DNA of 64,000 bases from Tamarix chinensis (lineage: Eukaryota > Streptophyta > Magnoliopsida > Caryophyllales > Tamaricaceae), in contig CM060177.1 in assembly GCA_030549775.1 (NCBI GenBank), positions 65,758,138 to 65,822,137 of the forward strand. The letters run 5' to 3'. A program made the position numbers and the translations under genes. The notes under the pieces are model-generated. The model saw only the letters and a list, made by a program, of their open reading frames with translations, had not been told where the DNA came from and ran no database searches. Shown in pieces: positions 55,625 through 64,000 of the stretch (positions are counted from its first letter, which is position 1; each line of letters begins with the position of its first letter).

Positions 55625-56835
55625 CCCAAATACCCCAACCACCTCCTTTCTTCCTTTTTTCCCATTTCCCATTTTCACTCTATTTCTTCATTTTTGTTCT
55701 TTTCCCTTGTTTTTCACCTTTCTTCGCCGGTTTGGGCCCCGCTCAGCGCAACCCAACCTTTTACCCTTCCCTCCTCCATTTTTTCTTTTGTTCTTTCCCT
55801 CTCACACCGCCTAACACCCCTGCCCCATCCTTCCTTTTTGTCCCTTCCTTTTTCTTATTTTCCCTATCATGCCCTCATCTCCTACCTTACCCCTACTAGC
55901 TGATGTGCTATGCAGCCACAACTCTCCTTCTCCCCTTATATTCCCCTTGACCTAACATGCAGAGTATACTTTTGGCACTACCTTGCACTAGTCCCCACCC
56001 CTCTACAGCCCCAACACCCCCACTTAACCCCTTACAACCTTACCAAAATCCTCCCCCTGCTTATTGCGAACCTACACCTCTACAAGCCTACACCAACCTT
56101 CCACAGCCTGCTGGCAACCACCTACCCCTCCCACTCATTTATCCTCATTCTTCCTTGTCCTCTTATCCTCCCCTTGCCTTTAAATACCACAGCCTCACCC
56201 TTCTTCCTCCTCATTTTCCACTACCCAAAAAATCCCTAAAGCCCTCCTCCGCATCCCCTTCAGATGCAATCCTAGTTTCCGTCGCACCTCGCCGGTGTCA
56301 AACTTCCACCCACCCTCTTCCTTGCACTACCCTCTACCAAATGAGACCCCTCCTAGCCTCTAACCCTCTACCCTACCCTCCCTGCTCATGCAAAGTGGGC
56401 AGCTCAAGCTTCCCTTTATACCCTATAACCGCCCCTTGCGTCGCCTTATGTCTCCTCCTCCACCACAACCACTACCCCACTACCTCCCTATCTACCTAGA
56501 AATCCTTCCTCTACCTCCCCATACCCTACCTTTTTTTTTCTCTCGCTTCTTCCTCCTCATTTCCTTTCTTCCACATTTGGTCACCACCGTCGGCACCACC
56601 TACGCCGCTGCCGTGGCAATCCACCTCCACCTACAATGCTGCCATGGCATGCCATCACCACCACTACAACCCCCTCTAGTATAGGAACCCTACCACCTCA
56701 CAACCACCACTTCCCTTTCCCTTTTCCAACCCCAAAATTGGGTCTTTCAAAATCAGCACCACCTCCATTATCTTGCGCCACCTCGGCCGCTGTGGGCCGC
56801 TGCCACCGCCACCCTAGCTGTCACCTCCACCCCTG
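55625..56835 (+). repeat. C-rich module of LTR A5
   Basis: C+T-biased stretch with overlapping Pro/Ser/Leu-rich frames (55910-56684) that lack any family signature. It is lower in GC than in A2 and A3, in keeping with an older copy. Confidence 0.7.
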
Positions 56836-56837
56836 GT

Positions 56838-56923
56838 CATTATTAATCTTATTATTATCATTATTATTAAAATCATCATCGTCATTATTATTATTATTGT
56901 CATTATTATTATCATTATCATTC

Positions 56924-56993
<70 letters not shown>

Positions 56994-57083
56994 TAATCTT
57001 ATTATTGTTATTTTTACTATTAGTATTATTGTTAGTATCATTAATATTACAAATCTTATTATTATTATTATTACTATTATTAG
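56838..57083 (+). repeat. (ATT)n microsatellite of LTR A5
   Basis: Imperfect ATT units with TCATTA variants; low-complexity reading frames on both strands come from it. Confidence 0.92.
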
Positions 57084-57169
57084 TACTTTACCAATAATTA
57101 GTTAGGGTATAAAATAAGAAAAGGAGTAAGAGGGAAGTTAGTATTCGCAGTCTATTCTTATAGGTGAAC

Positions 57170-57232
57170 CAAACCCTTTCGTTAAGGAGGCATAGGATTT
57201 GTGCTCAAGCGTAGTGTCCTTCTAGGTAAGGA
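57170..57232 (+). other. Conserved LTR block with possible splice donor (A5)
   Basis: Reads ttaaggaggcataggatt, then tgctcaagcgtagtgtcc and TCTAG-GTAAGGA, with GT at 57226-57227. It aligns with A1 769-822 and A3 41410-41359. The hairpin of A1 (GGAGCGTGCTCC) is broken here. Confidence 0.55.
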
Positions 57233-58379
57233 TGTGGTTAAGGCTAAATTATATGTTTATATGTTCATGTGTGTTTTGGTTATGTGCTTGTATCATATGT
57301 GATTATGGACTAAATACTTACAATGCAGCTTGCTATGCATAGAGCTAAGGTAGGTTGTGTATGTGTTATGATATGTGTGATGTGGGTGATATGACTTGTA
57401 TTTTATGATATGCCCTTATGTATTGCTGCCCTAATATGACATGCATGATGGGAGTTCTTAGATTGTATGATGAGGTTGTTGGGAGCTCAAAGAAATAAAG
57501 AGTGTGGAGTGATTAGGGAGAAGTGAGAAAAACCTAAGTACCTTATGATTTATAGGTGGATAATTAAAAGGATAATAGAAATAAAATGAAAGGTTGGAGT
57601 AAATCTTGCATGGGGTAGCATTTATGTGGGAAAAGGTGATTTAGGGGTTAAGCATGGTGATGGAAGAGTATTGTAGCAGATTGGGATCCATGGGTGAAAA
57701 ATAGTATGTGGATTGGTAGAAGTGTGCATGGGGGACTCAACTAGAGTTTGTGGGAAAAAACTTAAATGGGGGAACTGTGTGGAATAGGGAGTTGATGGGA
57801 AGTGGTTGGAGTGTGGGTTGAGACTAGGAGGGTGTAATATGAAGGGGGTGAGTCAAGTGGAAAGGAGGGTGGAGTGTGTAGGGATGAGGGAATGACATAA
57901 AAGAAAGGAGAAGTACTAGGGTTGGGGTGGCTAACTAGGGTTTCCATGATCACATATGAAGGATGGGAAGTAAGGTTGTGATGTTGGGCATAGGTTGAGT
58001 GGAGTTATGGTATTGGAAACAAAGGCACCATCGACCATGTATGATAAGGACAGGTTAGGGCCACATAGGCTAGATTAGGGTTTTTAAGGAAAGCCCTAAA
58101 GGGTTATGGTGAGTTAAATCAGGGATATGGAAAAGTGGCCCTTGATCCACCTATGTGGGAGTTTGGGATTTCATGGTGAGAAAGGGAAATGTAAGGAAGA
58201 AGTCTTAGAGCCTAGGGTTTGTAGAGGTCCCTAGATATGGGATGAGGCTATTTAACGGAGCTAGAGTGAAAGGGTGAGAATGGAAAGTCCTATGGGGCAT
58301 GCATGTCTAGTAAGAAGGTACTTGTTGAATAAGGCATGAATAAGATACTAACCATTTAAAGTGAAAAATTATTGAGCTG

Positions 58380-58720
58380 GGCCCAGACCAATCCACTACA
58401 AAAAATAGTGGCTAGGTGCATTTTGCCCTAGAGACTAATCTACTAGCGAATAGTAGTGGCTAGGTGCGTTCTGCCCTCGGTGTTTCTGATCCACCGACTA
58501 TAATAGTGAGGGTTCTTAAGCTCAATAAACCAAATCTTAAATGATAATAAGTTATGGGAAAAAAACTAATCACTTATAGTGGAAAACCATTATAGTCAAG
58601 GCCAGATTGATCCACCGACATAATAGTGGCTAGGAGAGATCGATCCATTAGCAAATAATAGTGGCGAGGAGCATCTTACTTTGGTCGTTTCTGATCCATC
58701 AGCTATACTAGTGGGATTCC
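58380..58720 (+). repeat. Decayed CCGGTCCACCGG / ATAATAGTGG block of LTR A5
   Basis: Five to six units with forms such as ctgatccaccgactataatagtg and gatccaccgacataatagtgg. Nearly all CCGG half-sites have lost a C or G by transition. Confidence 0.72.
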
Positions 58721-59316
58721 TGTATTCATATGGACCTAAACTAAGAGTTGTGTGAAAATGGAATTAGTGGCCTAAGTTCTAATGCTTATGATTAACAATA
58801 CTGACTCACTACATGCATTATCTACCATTTATATTGTATGGTCTTAGATGCATGGTTACCTTGCTCAGTATGTAGCATATTGAGTTTGTGCAGGTAGGAG
58901 ATGATGCTAGTGATAACGTTGACACCTACGATACCTTGGCCAAGACTGAGTGATGGCGTATTATACTTGTCTTGGGGTCTGAGAGGGTGTTGTCCTGACT
59001 CACCTTTATATGAATTTCTTATCATTTTATTAATAATTTTATTTCCCTCATAGGTGCATTGTTATTGTACTCGCTTTCTATTTCTATATCAAATCTTACA
59101 TTTTGTGCACTCTATTTTATTTATGAAACATTAGAAACATTATGGTTTTATTTACTATTTTAATTAATGACTTAAAATTTTCTAGCCTTATGGTTGGTGT
59201 GAGATTGGCTAGGGGTCAGTCTTGTGTCGATCATAGCCGTAACACCCCTTATTTTATTGTATGGTTTTCTGAATAAACAAAAATTTTCAACTGTGAATTT
59301 TGGGGGTGTTACAAGT

Positions 59317-59328
59317 TGGTATTAGAGC
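59317..59328 (+). other. A5 primer-binding site (tRNA-iMet)
   Basis: TGGTATTAGAGC, one C-to-T change from TGGTATCAGAGC, three bases after the LTR end. Confidence 0.88.
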
Positions 59329-59545
59329 GTTAATTCTGGTAACCATATTTTATTTTCAAAGAAAATTTTAGATTAAAAAGTTTTTTCCAAAAATTTGAAA
59401 TCTTTTGTGCCCTAAAAAGGTCTTTCTGTTTTAAAAACTCAGAGTTTGTAATCACTAGTGAGGAAATGAAAGGGTAGACTAGGATATTTCTAGAAGGGAA
59501 ATAATATGTGATAGTTGCATCGAACCAATAGGTTCTCCCCTAACA

Positions 59546-59562
59546 TGTCTTTTCTCTTACAG
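59546..59562 (+). promoter_or_regulatory. Splice-acceptor-like sequence before A5 gag
   Basis: TGTCTTTTCTCTTACAG is a pyrimidine tract ending in CAG, three bases before an ATG. Together with TAG-GTAAGGA in the LTR (57223-57232) it could define an intron of about 2.3 kb that removes the end of the LTR and the primer site from the mRNA. This is inference. Confidence 0.4.
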
Positions 59563-59565
59563 GAA

Positions 59566-60367
59566 TGTTTCATGATGAACACAAGTGTAGAACGACTAGA
59601 GGAGGCCTTCAAGGCCTTCATGGAGTTCATCCAGTGCCAACCCCTATTGCCGCCCCACACCCCCATCACTCTAAGGGTGCTGGAGAGGATTAGCTTAGAA
59701 GGGTCACCAGGTATCACCCTCTACTGTACACTATTGAGGAGGACCCAATGATTTTGGAAGGGTGGATCCTGGATATAGATCTCACATTCGAGGCTGTGGA
59801 TTACCCTCCAGCTCGGTAGCCCAACATAGCAACATTCTTTCTAAGAGTTGTATTAGATGCTTAGTGGGTAGAGCACTGTACCCGGGATAGTCCCCTAATG
59901 ACTTGGAAAGAATTTCAGGCCACTTTGTGCTCCAAGTTTTATCTAGAGAGATTGAAGAGGGACAAACTCAAAGAATTCACGCATTTCACCAAGGTAATAT
60001 GACTGTCAGGTATTACTGCCAGTGAATCCATGGTGGTGTTTAAGTTTGAGTAGGCGCTGAATTTAGCATTTGTCATATGATGGGAGCGGTGGCCTTCACC
60101 AACTTGCCACCTTATACGATCACACTTGTATTGCAGCCACTCTAGTCTAGGAGTAGTCCTCTATCATAGGAAAGAGGAAACCAAAGAGTTACATCTATGG
60201 CAGTAGGACCCAGACGTGAGTAGGAGGACCCTTGAGACACTAGCATAGGGATTAGATTAGAGGTTAGGGACTACCAAGGGTGTCTTCATGAAGATGATGT
60301 GGTAGGAGCCACTCAAGCATAGATTGTGGAGGCGGACTTGTGACCTACCTAAAATGTGGTAGGTTGG
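59566..60367 (+). pseudogene. A5 gag, N-terminal part (dead, cut by LTR A6)
   Basis: Two frames are needed. The upstream frame gives SVERLEEAFKAFMEFIQ, plausible for a gag N-terminal helix. The downstream frame gives EEDPMILEGWILDIDLTFEA, WVEHCTRDSPLMTWKEFQAT, LCSKFYLERLKRDKLKEF and HQGNMTV, the usual retrotransposon gag pattern with W-x-E-F, R-x-K-x-x-E-F and QGNMTV. This is closest to chromovirus gags of the Tekay/Del type by memory. Several stops and at least two frameshifts are present. LTR A6 cuts it at 60368, before any zinc knuckle. Confidence 0.82.
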
Positions 60368-60529
60368 TGTAATACCTCATTTTAATAAATTCTTAATTAA
60401 ATATGCAAGACTTAAAGTTTGATTAGTAGGCGAAGTAAACCATAAGATTATTTTTAAGTGATTGCCTTGTTGTTTCGAGTAAGTCCATAAATGTTAAGTT
60501 ATGATAATAACTCGGACTAGTGTTTATAC

Positions 60530-60760
60530 GAGAAGAGACAGATAAAAGTTGAAGACGGTAATAATAACGATAATAAGAAGAGAATAGATAATAATCAAAA
60601 TAGAAAGGATGATAATAACAACAACCTTATGATAAGTAACACTTTTAAAATTAATACCGATAATAATAATTGTAAGAATAATAATGTTAGGAATAATTAT
60701 GATAATAAGGAGTGGTAGTGATAACACTAATAATAATAATATTGATTATGATAATTATTT
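60530..60760. repeat. Degenerate AAT/GATAATA-rich tract of LTR A6
   Basis: Imperfect trinucleotide-rich DNA (ataataacgataataag and similar). It lies before the C-rich module here, unlike A3 and A5 where the ATT tract follows it. Confidence 0.6.
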
Positions 60761-60869
60761 GTCAGAATAATAGTGAAAATAAAACCTTGAATAGGTAGGA
60801 TTTTTCCTTAGGAACCATACTCTTAAAAGCCTAATACTTTGGGATGTTTTTGCTAATTAAATTCTAACC

Positions 60870-61800
60870 AATCCCCATCTTTTTCCCACTCTAAATTGCA
60901 GCCTAAACTCCCCCAACCTGTCATACCTTAACCCTCCCATGCAGCTAGCTACCACCTTCCTCCCATACTTGCCACCTTTTTCCCATACTTGAACACCTTT
61001 TGCCCATACCCTACACTCCTACCTATCTTACCCACTAACTTTGTAGCCATTCCCCTCCCCTAGTAGCAGCCCATCACCCTCCCCACTCTCCTTCTTTCCC
61101 ACACCATTCCACCCTAAAAAAAATCCCAGCCACCAAGCCTCACGTCACCCCTCCACATGCAGCCATAAAACTCACATAAATCAGCCCTCCCACCACGTAG
61201 CAGCCCTCAAACTCTCATCCTCTCAACCTGCACACCTACCCAACTTTTCTAGCCATCTACCCCATCATTTTCCCTCCTTTCCTATGCCTCTCCACCTTGC
61301 AAAACCGTAGCCCATAACCCCAGCCATCCTCCATCACATCATCCATTAACTTGCAGCCATGGTGCACGTAACCCAACCTTCCGTCAACTTGTAGCCCCTA
61401 TCTTTCCCTCCTCTCAACCTGCACATCTACCCCACCTTTCTAGCCATCTACCCCTCCATTTCCTTCCCTTCTCCATGCTTCAACTTGCCATTGTAGGCCT
61501 CCATCCCCATGCAAACTGTCGACACCATCACCCCCTAAAAACAACCCACTCAGCCCCTTAACTCTAACCCACACAGCACCCTTTTCCCCCCTTCTTTCTC
61601 CTCCTATTTATTAAGTCCCAATTTTCAGAAAACTTCCTCCTTTCCTCTCCCTTTAAGCCCTCTAATTTTTCCCCTTACAGCCCTCTCATTCCCTTCCCTA
61701 AATTCTAGCAACAAAAATATAGTTGCAGCCCCAAACTTCTCCTCCCCTCCACCGAATTTAGTCTAAAAAATAATCCAGATTTTTTTTGTGTGTTCCACCT
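60870..61800 (+). repeat. C-rich module of LTR A6
   Basis: C+T-rich stretch. A phrase of the form cctctcaacctgcacacctacccaac with tagccatctaccc occurs twice (about 61217-61270 and 61412-61460), an internal direct duplication about 195 bp apart. Confidence 0.68.
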
Positions 61801-64000
61801 CCCCAAGTATCCATTTTTGTACCCAAGTAATTACTCTATCTTTCGGTGGGTTTGGTCATGCGCCGGCCACCTCGTTTATTTTCCTAATCGTTTTCAAGGA
61901 TTAGTTATATAGGTTGTCTTTTGGTTATTTTATTTTGCAAAATATTAATGCTTGTAGTTTGGATAGTGCATTCACTTATAGGTAATCTCAACCCCGCCTA
62001 GGGTAATTGTGGAAGAATCTCGTGGTGTTAATATTTCTTAGCTCAAGGTAAACCCAACTAATCCGTAGACGGTAGAATTTTTATGTGAAAATAATAGGCT
62101 AGTTTTCTAGGATAAAATCATGTCAGGATGAAGATATCAAATTATTGTATGTTTGTGGGAAATGGGAGCATGTTGTAGTTCTTTTCTACATGAATATCAT
62201 GATGTGTAAATTAACATGTGTTATCATGCAATCTTTTTTATATGCCTAAGTAATATTCTAAAATTCGAAGAAGTTTATGCTAATGGTAACAAACTTAGAT
62301 TTATGCTAGTAAAATGAGATGAGTATGTTTAAGGTAAAATGTAGTTTTATATACTATGATTGTATTTGAGATTTATTTGTGAAAATTGTATGAATTTATG
62401 AGATATTAGAAATGCATGCTAATAGCGTTTACGTGTACTATGTATGGTGAATGGTTAGGAATAATATGGTTTTTTGTAGTACCGAAGAAATTATCGTGTG
62501 TAAAGTATCATTAGCTATTTTATGCTCGCGTTTCATGACAAATATCCTATGTAAGTAAACTCGATAATAAAAGTGAAGAAAAATGTGGTAGTTATAGGTT
62601 GAGGGGTATTTTGGTCATTAATGAAAAAAGGTGTTCAAAAGTGGATAATTGGACTAGTTGAATTAAGTGTTGGCCTTAAAATAATGTTGGGAATAAATGG
62701 ACAATTGGCTTGAACACTGAATCGAATAATTATTCGGGCTATGGCATAATGCCTAACCCTAGGCCATGTTGGCTTGAAATGGTTGCGACCTCGTGGTCTT
62801 CTGGATGTGACGTTGTTTGTTGATTGTTGACTAAGTTGAACTTTATGCATCTCGATATTCTAAAAGAAATTATAACCCAAAATTTCATAAGACAATAATT
62901 ACTTAAAGAGAAAGACTCGAGTTGGAAAGGAATCTCGTGCCTCAAACTTGGCCACTAAGTGCATAGTTTGGGCCTTCAGGTCAAGGGGCTCACTTCTGCT
63001 CTATAGGTATTCCATACACCCTATAGGGAGTACGCGTACTTAAGGACTTGAGTTCTGAGGTTTAGTATGGGCGACTGTTATGTCGTGTGGCTTCCTTGGC
63101 AAGATTTGCCCTGGAATCGAGTGATTTATTTTGGTACCACCCTCCTTGACGATCATTGTCATGGATATGGGATTGTATTCCACTTGAGAATTTTTATATA
63201 AATTATATAACCGAATTAGACACCCACCATAATACTTCTGTAATAATCGGATTAGGAATGACTTGACCTTGGTGAGATTTCTTGGAATATCACTAGTTCT
63301 TCCTATTAGGCCATAATGTATGGTCGTTGGTAAGTTAAATTGGTTATGAAATTATAAGCATGCCTTAAATGCCTTCGATAGGGATTTTGACCTAACTCGT
63401 AATGTTAAATGTGATGTGGATGTGTATTTTGAAATCGTGGCCTTGCATGTGATCATATTTTCTATTTGAATTCCGTATTTGTATGATGTTTGCTACGTGG
63501 GTACGCTACCTCTCTGGAGGCGTTGTGGGTTACTCAGTAAGAAGAAGTCGTATTGATACTATCACTTTTTAGATGAGTACGTCCATGGAATGCGTTGGTT
63601 AAAGGATTACGAGGAGCATCATCCCGGAGAATAGGTAGAAATAGGGAGTGAGTGGACCCCACCCCTTTTTCACCTTTACCTTGTAATTGATGGACCATAA
63701 GAGTGTAAGGCAAACCATTAATGATTTTTGCGTACTCCGTTGTTATTTTCTAAATGGTGGCTACTTAATTTCCTAAAGAGTCATTTGTCATGAATAATAT
63801 TTCTTTTGCACAACTCCTTATTACGTATTGTACTTCTCTTATCTTTGGTTGGTTTGACTTGTTTTAAGCCTTATTACTTGACGTAAAGATGTTGAGGAGA
63901 CCGGACTTATGTCAAGTGTGGCGGTAATACCCACCGTTCTTTAATTTCCGCTTCCGCAAAGTAAAGTTTGAATGAAATTTTTAAGTCATGATTTTGGGGT

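Larger units (their letters stand above)
55342..59313 (+). mobile_element. A5: 5' LTR of a long-LTR Ty3/gypsy element
   Basis: Starts tttaatacccc (TGTAATACCCC decayed) and ends GGGGGTGTTACA; 3972 bp. Unlike the solo copies, a tRNA-Met primer site and a gag region follow, so it is a true 5' LTR. Order: AT-rich start, C-rich module (55625-56835), ATT tract (56838-57083), conserved splice-like block (57170-57232), G-rich part (57470-58330), decayed CCGGTCCACCGG block (58380-58720), and a tail (ggctaggggtcagtcttgt) matching A1. Confidence 0.87.
60368..64000 (+). mobile_element. A6: family A LTR reaching the window end
   Basis: Starts TGTAATACCTC inside A5 gag. It has an AT-rich part, a C-rich module (60870-61800), and a segment ctcaaggtaaacccaactaa (about 62043) that resembles LTR A2 near 28592. 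The tail gtcaagtgtggcggtaatac (about 63914) matches A2 and A3. The window stops at ttttggggt, six or so bases short of the expected end TTACA. No CCGGTCCACCGG block was seen. Whether it is solo or a 5' LTR cannot be told here. Confidence 0.8.

Noticed and set aside
55910..57097. Pro-rich frames of 109-180 residues in LTR A5
   Set aside because: Low-complexity C-rich module plus an ATT tract; no conserved frame against A2, A3 or A6.
1..64000. A host protein-coding gene or a new gene system
   Set aside because: Every frame with a recognisable protein signature belongs to a retrotransposon, and all are broken by stops. The remaining frames are short, low complexity or antisense.

Overview
This window is plant nuclear DNA made almost entirely of nested, decayed retrotransposons. 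I found no host protein-coding gene, tRNA gene, genuine rRNA gene or CRISPR array. Plant origin is shown by a Cassandra-type LTR carrying a 5S rRNA-like sequence, an Athila-type gag/protease, a plant L1-type LINE with a DUF4283/zinc-knuckle ORF1, and retroelement primer sites matching initiator tRNA-Met. The species cannot be named; the depth of nesting suggests a large repeat-rich genome.

Two families of very long LTRs dominate. Family A (3.2-5.0 kb) holds, in sense order, an AT-rich start, a C-rich strand-biased module, an (ATT)n tract in some copies, a G-rich or minisatellite module, a repeat block built on CCGGTCCACCGG plus ATAATAGTGG, and an end in GGGGTGTTACA. Family C (about 3.4 kb) carries clusters of a degenerate ACTAGTCGAYTGGT motif. 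Both begin TGTAAYAYCCC and end near GGGGTRTTACA. Most copies lack a visible partner LTR or internal region, and those whose two ends are visible and uninterrupted at the junctions read as solo LTRs.

Layout. 1-3514: LTR A1 (5' end outside the window) with a 304-bp Cassandra LTR inside. 3515-13069: the 3' half of Ty3/gypsy element G1, split by LTR C1 (4505-11062), itself split by LTR B1 (7353-10516). 13070-34791: unassigned AT-rich background carrying a complete-length but dead LINE (13594-18496) and LTR C2 (18665-33510). C2 is split by a full-length Ty3/gypsy element G2 (20029-26352) and by the 5.0-kb solo LTR A2 (26826-31846). 34792-36588: two truncated LTR pieces (B2, C3). 36745-about 45600: a minus-strand Ty1/copia element split by the 4.9-kb solo LTR A3 (38965-43894) and by an unassigned segment (37789-38810). 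45605-47740: 5'-truncated LTR C4. 47741-52190: an unassigned stretch and an Athila-type gag-protease-RT remnant. About 53080-55341: LTR C5, cut by LTR A5 (55342-59313). A5 is the only family A LTR followed by a primer-binding site and gag; its gag is cut by LTR A6 (60368 to the window end).

Age and order. Matching 5-bp target-site duplications at C1, G2, A2, A3 and Cassandra, plus a 14-bp duplication at the LINE, fix much of the insertion order. All coding regions carry multiple stops, many explicable by C-to-T or G-to-A change, as expected for methylated, silenced DNA. A2 and A3 look youngest: they keep their high-GC modules and CpG-containing CCGG motifs, while A1 and A5 have lost many of them.
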